This document shows, piece after piece, positions 1 to 5,363 of a DNA stretch of 5,363 nt. The stretch lies in contig JAHKBC010000106.1 of assembly GCA_018825725.1 (NCBI GenBank), positions 1 through 5,363 of the forward strand, read 5' to 3'. Below the pieces are notes generated by a model. That model did no database searches. It saw nothing but the letters and a program-made list of their open reading frames with translations, and was not told where the DNA came from. The position numbers were made by a program, and so were the translations under genes. This stretch comes from Candidatus Omnitrophota bacterium (GTDB lineage Bacteria; Omnitrophota; Gorgyraeia; Gygaellales; Profunditerraquicolaceae). Numbering within the stretch: position 1 is the stretch's first letter; each line of letters starts with the position of its first letter.

Positions 1-1500
1 CTCGCCAAACTTGAAGATAGCCGGGTCAAGGCTCAGGATGAGAATACTCTCCTAAAGAAAGACAAAGAAGATCTCTTGGGAAGGCTGGATTTGTATCAAT
101 CTGCCTTGGCTAAGTCCAAGACTATGAAGGATAACCAGCTTACCCAGCTTAAAGCTCAAAGTGAGGCGGAGTTAAAGGCGCTGGATCAGAAACATTTGCA
201 GGCGCAAAAGGATAATAAGTTTTTCCAGGATTTATCTCGCCAGCTCACCCAGGATAAGGAAAGCCTGCTGAACCAGGTTAAGCAAATTAGTGCACAACTC
301 AAAGATTTAGAAAACGAGCGTTTATCTATAAGTCGTCAATTACAATCGGTTATTAAATCCGAACAGAGCGCTGTTTCTGACAATAGCGGGTTAGCCGAAA
401 AGCTGAATTTGCTCCAGGCGCAATATCAGAATTTGATGCGCCAGAAAGTAGAAGTTTCCAATCAGCTACAGGAACAAATAATTCAATTAAACCAATTACA
501 GCCTCAACTTGAAAAGGCTAATGCGTCGCATGATCTTTTGCAGAATGAGTATACTCTTATTAAAAAAGAGTTGGAAGGCCTGCATTCTCAGAAGAGCCAG
601 CTTAGCGATGAACTTGCCAGGACTAAGAATGAACTCACCCAGATTAAAATCGGAAAGAACACCGAATTTGAAGCGTTAAATAATAGATTAGCGCAGCTAC
701 AGCGCGATGCTCAATTTACTCAGGACCTCTCCAGGCAGTTATCTAGCGAGAAGGAGGGGTTGCTTAATCAACAAAGGGTTTTGCAGGCTAAGAATAAAGA
801 AGTTGAAGAACAATTCTTGACCTCAACTCAAGAATCCAAAAAGTTAGCCCAGCAAAACACATTTCTAAAGGATGAATATGTAAGTAGCTCTCAGAAAATA
901 ACGGAATTAAGAAAACAGTGTTTTGATTTAATAACCGATAAAGATAAGCTTAATGAAGCATACAAACAGGCTTTAAAGAAAATAGACACTCTTGCTGCGG
1001 AGAATCAGGCGCTTTTGTCCCGAAGCCAGGAGTATAAGCAGACCACGCAGGAATATGAAATGAACCTTAAAAATAAGCAGGAGGTTGAGCGATTCTATCA
1101 GCAAACTGGCGAGGCCTTAGCCAAGCTTAAGCTGCAGTATAAGGAGCTGCTCAAGAAATATAATGATTCTATGGAGCAGAACCGTCTGTTAAAACAAAAG
1201 TTTGGCAAGATGCCCCGCGAGAATGCTTTATTGCATTATAATATGGGGGTTATGTATACTCAAAATCAGGAGTATACCCGGGCAATCTCTGAATTTGAAA
1301 AGGTTCTGGAGATAAAGAGCGAGGACCCGGACAGCCTCTATAACTTAGGTGTTATTTACGGAGAATACCTTAATGACAGGGCTAAGGCTATTAGCTATTT
1401 TAAACGTTATGTTTCTGTTGCCTCCGGTGATCCCGACTCGGACCGGGCGAGAAAATATATATTAACCTGGGAAACCTTTGAACAGAAGCAGGCAAAATAA
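1..1500 (+). CDS. Long coiled-coil protein with two C-terminal TPRs (5' partial)
   Basis: The reading frame is open from the first base, so the true start lies upstream; the TTG at 76 is only an internal codon. The visible 499 residues are a long Gln/Lys/Glu/Leu-rich heptad-like coiled coil (about residues 1-405) followed by two TPR units (about 1225-1326 and 1327-1428, with HYNMGVMY and LYNLGVIY helix-A signatures), then a short tail containing KYILTWETFE. TPRs normally bind partner proteins, and long coiled coils act as spacers or oligomerisation rods. The TPR/tail module is related to that of the gene at 3525-4469, so the two genes look like paralogues on either side of the secretin. The coiled coil contains an internal repeat (166-276 and 661-771). 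A signal peptide would lie outside the window; periplasmic location is inferred from the paralogue. The exact function is unknown, and a secretin scaffold or assembly role is my inference from context. Confidence 0.9.
   Translation, partial: LAKLEDSRVKAQDENTLLKKDKEDLLGRLDLYQSALAKSKTMKDNQLTQLKAQSEAELKALDQKHLQAQKDNKFFQDLSRQLTQDKESLLNQVKQISAQLKDLENERLSISRQLQSVIKSEQSAVSDNSGLAEKLNLLQAQYQNLMRQKVEVSNQLQEQIIQLNQLQPQLEKANASHDLLQNEYTLIKKELEGLHSQKSQLSDELARTKNELTQIKIGKNTEFEALNNRLAQLQRDAQFTQDLSRQLSSEKEGLLNQQRVLQAKNKEVEEQFLTSTQESKKLAQQNTFLKDEYVSSSQKITELRKQCFDLITDKDKLNEAYKQALKKIDTLAAENQALLSRSQEYKQTTQEYEMNLKNKQEVERFYQQTGEALAKLKLQYKELLKKYNDSMEQNRLLKQKFGKMPRENALLHYNMGVMYTQNQEYTRAISEFEKVLEIKSEDPDSLYNLGVIYGEYLNDRAKAISYFKRYVSVASGDPDSDRARKYILTWETFEQKQAK
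166..771 (+). repeat. Internal repeat in the coiled coil (two copies, 495 bases apart)
   Basis: Residues encoded at 166-276 and 661-771 align without gaps at an exact 495-base (165-codon) offset, with about 20 of 37 residues identical. Both copies share the core QDLSRQL followed by a KE-x-LLNQ element. The similarity is well above the generic coiled-coil background in the core but fades on either side. It suggests an ancient internal duplication lengthened the rod. A third, weaker DKE-x-LL element occurs at 61-78 but does not keep the same spacing, so I do not count it. Confidence 0.6.
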
Positions 1501-1501
1501 G

Positions 1502-1726
1502 ATGGATAAATTTATCGCTGCTAAAGATATCGAGAAGAAATACCAGCTTTCATATCAGATAATCAATCGCTATACAAACGTGGGCCTATTGAAGATAGCT
1601 TTTAAAAAGGGCAATATCCGATATTATGACCGCGCTCATGTGGAAGCTGCCATTAAAAAGATTACCGAGTTAAGCCAGGAGGGGTATCCTCTGATGCTCA
1701 TACGCAAGAAGCTGGTTGGGATTTAA
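1502..1726 (+). CDS. Minimal MerR-type helix-turn-helix protein (74 aa)
   Basis: This short protein matches the winged-helix DNA-binding domain of the MerR superfamily. It has an N-terminal helix (residues 4-14, IAAKDIEKKY), a turn and recognition helix (about 16-27, LSYQIINRYTNVGLL), a wing ending in the typical N-x-R-x-Y-D (NIRYYD, 38-43), and then helices ending in a GYPLMLIRKKL segment. A full MerR regulator continues into a dimerisation helix and effector domain; here the protein stops at 74 residues, so it is DNA-binding only. I chose the ATG at 1502 over an upstream in-frame TTG at 1478 because the fold begins there and it sits one base after the previous stop. No good ribosome site is visible, which fits translational coupling. 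It may regulate this operon or, like other minimal MerR/excisionase-type HTHs, act architecturally. The target is unknown. Confidence 0.85.
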   Translation: MDKFIAAKDIEKKYQLSYQIINRYTNVGLLKIAFKKGNIRYYDRAHVEAAIKKITELSQEGYPLMLIRKKLVGI

Positions 1727-1728
1727 TA

Positions 1729-3528
1729 GTGCTATATTTACGCCTGACTTTAATTCTGTTTTTTTTATCAAGTTTTGTTATACATCCTGTTTATGCCCAG
1801 GATCAGCAAAATCAGATTCTATTATCTCAGAGCCTGGATTTGGCAGCTGAATTTATCGGAAAAACGATTTCACTGGATCTGCGGGATATGGAAATTAAAG
1901 AGGCCTTGAAATTCTTCGCCGGAAAAATAGGCTTTAATATTATTCCGACTAAAGATGTTTCAGGAAGAATCACTCTTATGGTTGAGAATGTAGCAGCTAA
2001 GGATGTTTTTGATATTATGCTGCGCAGTAACAGCCTTGCATATTACATACAGGGCAATATTTATAATGTAATGACGGAGAAAGAATACCAGGCCAGGTAT
2101 GGTAAGAATTTTACTGATTACCGCCAGGTCAAGATTTTTGAATTAAAATACGCCATACCTGAAGAAGCCTATAATATGTTGAATAGTTTTAAGAGTTCTA
2201 TCGGTAAGATGCTTGTAGACCGTGAGTCTGGGACGATTTTGGTTATTGATACGCCGGATAAGATTGCAGAATTAGAAAATGCGTTAAACGCTTTAGAAAA
2301 GAAGAGCCTGATTAAGGTATTTAATCTAAAATACGCGCGCGCCAAGGATATGGAGGAGCAATTACAAAACCAATTAGACCTTAAAAAAGTCGGTTATGTT
2401 AAAGCTGATATACGCACCAACCAAATTATCGTACAGACCCTTCCTGAGCGTATGGTTGATATAGCCAGGCTCATTGAGAGCCTGGATACACGGACTCTGG
2501 AGGTGCTTTTGGATGTCAGGATAGTGCAAGTTAGGCTGAACAATAAGCTTAGTTCCGGAATCGAGTGGGAGGGGCTCTTTGACTTGGGTAATCAGGGGCA
2601 TCAGGATACCTTGGCTTATGCCGGCAGTTATCCGTTTAGCGCGATGCTGGATTCTACTTCCGGCTGGCAGTCTAGAAGAGATGCTTATAAGAGCCTAGGT
2701 TACGTAGGCTCGTTTCCTTTTACCGGGACTAATGTTAAAAATTACACTGCCGGGACCCAAAGCCTTATTACTGAACAGATGCATTTGGGTTTAGTGGGGA
2801 GCCAGGATTTTGATTTTATAATTAATTATTTAAAAACTCTGGGTGATACCAGGATTTTATCTAATCCAAAATTAGCGGTAATAAATAACCAAGAAGCTAA
2901 GATCCATGTGGGAGAAAAACAGGCATATATTACTACTACTACTACACAGAGCACTAGCATTACTACAACTTCCGAGGCTGTTACTTATGTGGATGTAGGG
3001 ATACAGTTGGCAGTTACTCCGACTATTAATGATGATGGTTTTGTGACTATAAAGATTAAGCCCGAGATCAGCAGTGTACTATCTTACCTGGAGACATCGA
3101 ATAAGAATAAGATACCCATACTTGATACATCTATGGCCGAGACTATTGTCATGGTTAAAGACGGCACCAGTATTCTTATCGGTGGCTTAAGCAAGGAGGA
3201 GAAGATTAGTTCTATGACAGGGACTCCTATACTAAGTAAGATCCCGTTCATTGGTGAAGCCTTTAGGCAGAAGACTGATCAGACCGTGCGTAGTGAACTC
3301 TTGATCTTAATTACCCCGCATATTATTAAAGGGGATGAACTGGTTACGGGCTATGACCGGGCGCTGCAGGTTTCTTTAGATAAGCGTTCACAGGAGTATA
3401 CGCCTTTGGGTAAGAATTTACCTCAAAACTCCGGGCCAAAGCAATACCAGAACTACGAGGCTTTAGTTAGTGAGCAAAAGACGTCTATCCAGATTAAACC
3501 ATTAAGAAATTTCGAGGGGGTGCAATGA
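1729..3528 (+). CDS. Secretin, GspD/PilQ-like outer-membrane channel protein
   Basis: This 599-residue protein has secretin domain order. A signal peptide spans about 1-23 (hydrophobic core FFLSSFVI, cleavage near VYA|QD). An N0/STN-like domain follows (about 46-116, with ISLDLRDMEIKEAL), then two N1/NolW-type repeats (about 133-190 and 195-253, starting KIFELKYA and KVFNLKYA), then the secretin C-domain (about 258-535). The C-domain shows LSNPKLAVINNQEAKIHVG, VDVGIQLAVTPTIND, DGTSILIGGL and the family end signature TPILSKIPFIGEAF...ELLILITPHII. Secretins form 12-15-subunit outer-membrane pores for type II secretion, type IV pili or type III systems. The absence of an AMIN domain and the nearby ExeA-like ATPase lean towards type II or a related system, but this is not decisive. 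Oddities are an insertion at about 285-345, a Thr-rich gate segment and loss of the usual VP after the VG motif. A 64-residue tail could serve as a pilotin-binding region. The start is GTG two bases after the HTH stop; an in-frame TTG at 1717 is a less likely alternative. Confidence 0.95.
   Translation: MLYLRLTLILFFLSSFVIHPVYAQDQQNQILLSQSLDLAAEFIGKTISLDLRDMEIKEALKFFAGKIGFNIIPTKDVSGRITLMVENVAAKDVFDIMLRSNSLAYYIQGNIYNVMTEKEYQARYGKNFTDYRQVKIFELKYAIPEEAYNMLNSFKSSIGKMLVDRESGTILVIDTPDKIAELENALNALEKKSLIKVFNLKYARAKDMEEQLQNQLDLKKVGYVKADIRTNQIIVQTLPERMVDIARLIESLDTRTLEVLLDVRIVQVRLNNKLSSGIEWEGLFDLGNQGHQDTLAYAGSYPFSAMLDSTSGWQSRRDAYKSLGYVGSFPFTGTNVKNYTAGTQSLITEQMHLGLVGSQDFDFIINYLKTLGDTRILSNPKLAVINNQEAKIHVGEKQAYITTTTTQSTSITTTSEAVTYVDVGIQLAVTPTINDDGFVTIKIKPEISSVLSYLETSNKNKIPILDTSMAETIVMVKDGTSILIGGLSKEEKISSMTGTPILSKIPFIGEAFRQKTDQTVRSELLILITPHIIKGDELVTGYDRALQVSLDKRSQEYTPLGKNLPQNSGPKQYQNYEALVSEQKTSIQIKPLRNFEGVQ
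3514..3528 (+). promoter_or_regulatory. Shine-Dalgarno and ATGA overlap coupling secretin to the second TPR gene
   Basis: GAGGGGG (3514-3520) lies four bases before the ATG at 3525, inside the end of the secretin gene. The start and stop codons share ATGA (3525-3528). This is the classic arrangement for translational coupling, suggesting that the secretin and the downstream TPR protein are made in linked amounts. Confidence 0.75.
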
Positions 3529-4469
3529 AAAAAATAGCGAGAATAATCTTTCTGGGATTTATCTATATCTTCACCTCTACTTTTACCTGTATTTTCGCCC
3601 AGGATAGCCCAGAAAAGAAATACGAAGATTTGAAGAAAGATTATCAGAACGTTTTAGCTGACAGGGATAATGTCCTGCGCCAGGCTCAGACTTACCTGGA
3701 GTATAAGCAAAAATATGAAAATTTTAAGCCTGAAATAGATAAACTAAATGCAGAGAAGGATAGGCTTAAATCTGATTTAGAGGCAAAAATCGAACAGAAT
3801 TCTCTACTACAACAGAAGATGGAAGAGTTGGAACGTAAAGAGGCGCAACTGGTTCAAGATAAAGAAACCCTGAAGAATTCCCTTGAAAAAATGCAAATTG
3901 AGTATAAAATAGTTCCAGAGACAAATAAAAAGATAACACGGCTGGAGAGGGAAAATACGGAACTGACCCGCCGGTTTAAAGATTATGAAAACAAAATTAA
4001 GCGCCTGGATGAGGAAAAGCTGGATGCATACGCCCAGTACGAGGTCAGCCGCAGGCAGCTTATTGATGCGCGTAAAGATTATGATAATGCTTTAGTTAAA
4101 AATCGCCAGCTGGAGAAAAAAGCGAGCGAAATGCCTTCGAGGTTTGCGGAGCTGGCGCGCGAGAATAAGGTCCTAGTTAAAGAAACGGCATTGATGCATT
4201 ATAACCTGGGCGTGTTCTATATCGAAAAGAAACAGTTTGAACATGCCGTTAGGGAATTAGAGAAGGCGGTGGAGCTTAATCCCGGCGATGCCTACGCTCA
4301 TTATAATCTGGGGTATGTTTACGCCGAACAGGTGGTTGATCGGGATAAGGCTATAGATCATTTTCGTAAATATCTAAGGTTGGCGAAATCTGAGGATAAG
4401 GATTTAGACTGGGTCAAGAACTATATCCTTACCTGGCAGACATGGGAAGCCAAGAAGAAGATGAAATAA
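3525..4469 (+). CDS. Exported coiled-coil protein with two C-terminal TPRs
   Basis: The 314-residue product begins with a Sec signal peptide (MKKIAR n-region, hydrophobic stretch to about residue 24, likely cleavage at IFA|QD). A charged coiled coil covers about 28-205, and two TPR units cover about 222-255 (HYNLGVFY...AVRELEKAVELNPGD) and 256-290 (AHYNLGYVYAEQ...AIDHFRKYLRLA). The tail ends in NYILTWQTWEAK. It is therefore probably periplasmic or membrane-peripheral. The cysteine at residue 22 lacks a proper lipobox, so I do not call it a lipoprotein. The last ~92 residues align with those of the gene at 1-1500 (nearly 40% identical by eye, one gap), so the two are likely paralogues with rods of different length. 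TPR proteins such as PilF/Tgl help secretins insert and multimerise. With its start overlapping the secretin stop, a similar assembly or scaffold role is plausible but unproven. Confidence 0.92.
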   Translation: MKKIARIIFLGFIYIFTSTFTCIFAQDSPEKKYEDLKKDYQNVLADRDNVLRQAQTYLEYKQKYENFKPEIDKLNAEKDRLKSDLEAKIEQNSLLQQKMEELERKEAQLVQDKETLKNSLEKMQIEYKIVPETNKKITRLERENTELTRRFKDYENKIKRLDEEKLDAYAQYEVSRRQLIDARKDYDNALVKNRQLEKKASEMPSRFAELARENKVLVKETALMHYNLGVFYIEKKQFEHAVRELEKAVELNPGDAYAHYNLGYVYAEQVVDRDKAIDHFRKYLRLAKSEDKDLDWVKNYILTWQTWEAKKKMK

Positions 4470-4472
4470 ATA

Positions 4473-4500
4473 AAAAGCGCTTTTCGCTCTCTTATATATG
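4473..4500 (+). promoter_or_regulatory. Short palindrome and AT-rich stretch in the only intergenic gap
   Basis: The 58-base gap between the second TPR gene and the exported unknown holds a perfect 12-base palindrome AAAAGCGCTTTT (4473-4484). An alternative small hairpin is AGCG (4476-4479) pairing with CGCT (4485-4488). A TTATATAT stretch (4492-4499) resembles a -10 box. There is no U-run after the hairpin, so an efficient intrinsic terminator is unlikely, and no -35-like sequence sits 17 bases upstream of the AT stretch. It could be an operator, an attenuating hairpin or a weak internal promoter; the evidence is thin. Confidence 0.25.
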
Positions 4501-4514
4501 GGCGAAGCGAATAC

Positions 4515-4523
4515 AAGGAGGAG
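4515..4523 (+). promoter_or_regulatory. Strong Shine-Dalgarno that sets the start at 4528
   Basis: AAGGAGGAG lies with its AGGAGG core (4516-4521) six bases before the ATG at 4528. It is the strongest ribosome site in the window. It shows that the upstream in-frame ATG at 4498 is not the real start, since using it would place ten extra residues (with three charged side chains or more) before a clean signal peptide. Confidence 0.85.
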
Positions 4524-4527
4524 TAAG

Positions 4528-5166
4528 ATGAGACTGGCTATAAGTAGTTTGGCGGCGTTGTGTTTATTGGGTTTGAGCTTAAATCCAGCGCAGGCAGGAT
4601 GGTGGGGAAAGAAGAGCGACAAGACCGATAGTGTTGAAGTCAAGGCAGCTGCGCCTGTTGTAAAAACCGATAGCGCTAAACCCAAAGAAGCCAGTAAAGA
4701 AGAGAAGGCCAGGCTTGAGGCGTTGTCAGCTAAGCGTAGTGCCGTTGAGCAGAAGAAAAAAGAGCTTAATAATACCGAGTGGCAGATAGAGTTGGTTATG
4801 ACCAATGCTCCGGCCAAGCCAAAAAAAGATACTGATAGTGTAATATTTAAAGATAATCAGGTGTCGATATCCGGTTATATGCCTAAGGGTTTTCCTCCTA
4901 CTAATTATACTTTGACTATTTCTGGCGATGGTACTTTAGTTTGGGAGACCATGCAGACTTCTGAGAAGGTAGGTGTTGCGTTCTGGCGCGGTGAGATTTC
5001 ACCTAATATGCAGATTATGCGCGGGATTTTAAGTTATCATGTTGATGATAAGACTGTGCGCGACTATTCTTTTGTCAGTGTTGCAAAAAAAGATATAACA
5101 CAGGCGCAGGCTGCGCCAGTTCCTGCTCCTAGCCCTGCTGCGTCATCCTCGGGCAAGAAAAAATAA
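4528..5166 (+). CDS. Exported protein of unrecognised family with a beta-rich central domain
   Basis: From the ATG at 4528 the product is 212 residues. A signal peptide spans about 1-23 (cleavage near AQA|GWW). A Lys/Glu/Ala-rich, probably helical or disordered linker runs to about 82, a compact domain likely of beta strands covers about 84-186, and a Pro/Ala/Ser tail ends in GKKK. The central domain has conspicuous features: NTEWQIELV at its start, DSVIFKDNQVSISGY, LVWETMQTSEK, FWRGEI and a final YSFVSV strand. The alternation suggests a small beta-sandwich or lipocalin-like barrel, but I do not recognise the family and assign no function. The cysteine at residue 12 does not form a lipobox. 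It sits between the TPR gene and the ATPase, separated from the former by 58 bases and directly abutting the latter. A periplasmic or secreted accessory of the secretin system is possible. Confidence 0.85.
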   Translation: MRLAISSLAALCLLGLSLNPAQAGWWGKKSDKTDSVEVKAAAPVVKTDSAKPKEASKEEKARLEALSAKRSAVEQKKKELNNTEWQIELVMTNAPAKPKKDTDSVIFKDNQVSISGYMPKGFPPTNYTLTISGDGTLVWETMQTSEKVGVAFWRGEISPNMQIMRGILSYHVDDKTVRDYSFVSVAKKDITQAQAAPVPAPSPAASSSGKKK

Positions 5167-5363
5167 ATGTACGAGGTCTATTGGGGGTTAAAAGAAAAGC
5201 CGTTTGAGAATACTCCTGACCCGAAGTTCATTTATTATTCTCCGAATCATGAGGAGGCTCTGGCAAGGCTCCTTTATGTGGTGCGTGAACATAAGGGTGC
5301 CGTGCTTTTAACCGGTGATTACGGAAGCGGAAAAACGCTTCTCAGCCGTGTGCTCTGGCATGA
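5167..5363 (+). CDS. ExeA/GspA-like AAA ATPase (3' partial)
   Basis: An open frame starts at the ATG at 5167, immediately after the TAA of the preceding gene, and runs off the window after 65 codons. The N-terminus matches ExeA/GspA-type general secretion pathway ATPases: MYEVYWGLKEKPFENTPDP, then FIYYSPNHEEALARLLYVV, then a Walker A motif GDYGSGKT (residues 50-57). In this family the ATPase domain sits in the cytoplasm and, with GspB or a fused peptidoglycan-binding domain, helps the secretin GspD assemble through the cell wall; MSHA/pilus clusters carry related proteins. Walker B, sensor regions and any transmembrane or peptidoglycan-binding segment lie outside the window, so ATPase competence and exact subfamily cannot be judged. 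Its place beside a secretin strengthens the call. No strong ribosome site is visible, and the TAAATG junction suggests translational coupling. Confidence 0.88.
   Translation, partial: MYEVYWGLKEKPFENTPDPKFIYYSPNHEEALARLLYVVREHKGAVLLTGDYGSGKTLLSRVLWH

Noticed and set aside
1478..1501. TTG start extending the HTH protein by eight residues
   Set aside because: The extra residues are not part of the MerR fold and overlap the preceding gene; the ATG at 1502 fits the fold and the stop/start coupling.
2374..2601. Minus-strand open frame of 75 codons
   Set aside because: It lies wholly inside the secretin N2/secretin-domain region, has no recognisable domain or ribosome site, and is a shadow of the real gene.
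2931..2978. ACT-rich stretch as a CRISPR or phase-variable repeat
   Set aside because: It is only four to five tandem ACT codons plus degenerate Thr codons inside the conserved secretin domain. A change in unit number stays in frame, so it would not switch the gene off.
4473..4492. Intrinsic terminator after the second TPR gene
   Set aside because: The hairpin stem is only 4-6 base pairs and is followed by CTCTTATATA rather than a U-run, so it does not meet a rho-independent terminator pattern.
4498..4527. Upstream ATG giving a ten-residue longer exported protein
   Set aside because: It has no ribosome site of its own, would spoil the signal peptide n-region, and the AAGGAGGAG at 4515-4523 clearly serves the ATG at 4528.
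4404..4817. Minus-strand open frame of 137 codons with hydrophobic, membrane-like stretches
   Set aside because: It is antisense to the end of the TPR gene and the start of the exported protein. The Leu/Ser-rich hydrophobic look is what antisense of Lys/Glu-rich codons gives, and both sense genes have strong support.

Overview
The window is a compact, single-direction (+ strand) gene cluster that looks like part of an operon for an outer-membrane secretin system of the type II secretion / type IV pilus class. It holds six genes with almost no intergenic DNA. In order they are a large coiled-coil protein with C-terminal TPRs (5' end outside the window), a 74-residue MerR-type helix-turn-helix protein, a GspD/PilQ-like secretin, a second smaller coiled-coil/TPR protein, a small exported protein of unrecognised family, and the first 65 codons of an ExeA/GspA-like AAA ATPase that runs off the right edge.

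Layout: 1-1500 coiled coil plus TPR; 1502-1726 HTH, starting one base after the previous stop; 1729-3528 secretin with a GTG start two bases after the HTH stop; 3525-4469 coiled coil plus TPR, overlapping the secretin by ATGA; 4470-4527 the only real gap, with a short palindrome, an AT-rich stretch and a strong Shine-Dalgarno; 4528-5166 exported unknown; 5167-5363 ATPase, whose ATG directly follows the preceding stop. The tight junctions suggest one transcript with translational coupling, possibly with a second entry point in the 4470-4527 gap.

How the genes may work together (inference): the secretin forms the outer-membrane channel. ExeA-type ATPases are known to act with a peptidoglycan-binding partner to get secretins assembled through the cell wall, and TPR proteins such as PilF/PilW/Tgl are known secretin pilotins. 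The two coiled-coil/TPR proteins share a related C-terminal module and flank the secretin, so they are good candidates for periplasmic assembly or scaffold factors. The tiny HTH protein could be a local regulator. No major pilin, GspE/F-type motor gene or peptidoglycan-binding partner is visible, so the substrate and exact system type cannot be told from this window.

Organism: a diderm bacterium, as shown by the secretin and Sec signal peptides. The moderate-to-low GC, the Lys/Glu-rich coiled-coil proteins and the mix of secretin, TPR and ExeA-like genes would fit an uncultured lineage such as Omnitrophota or a relative. That placement is an impression from gene content, not something the sequence proves.
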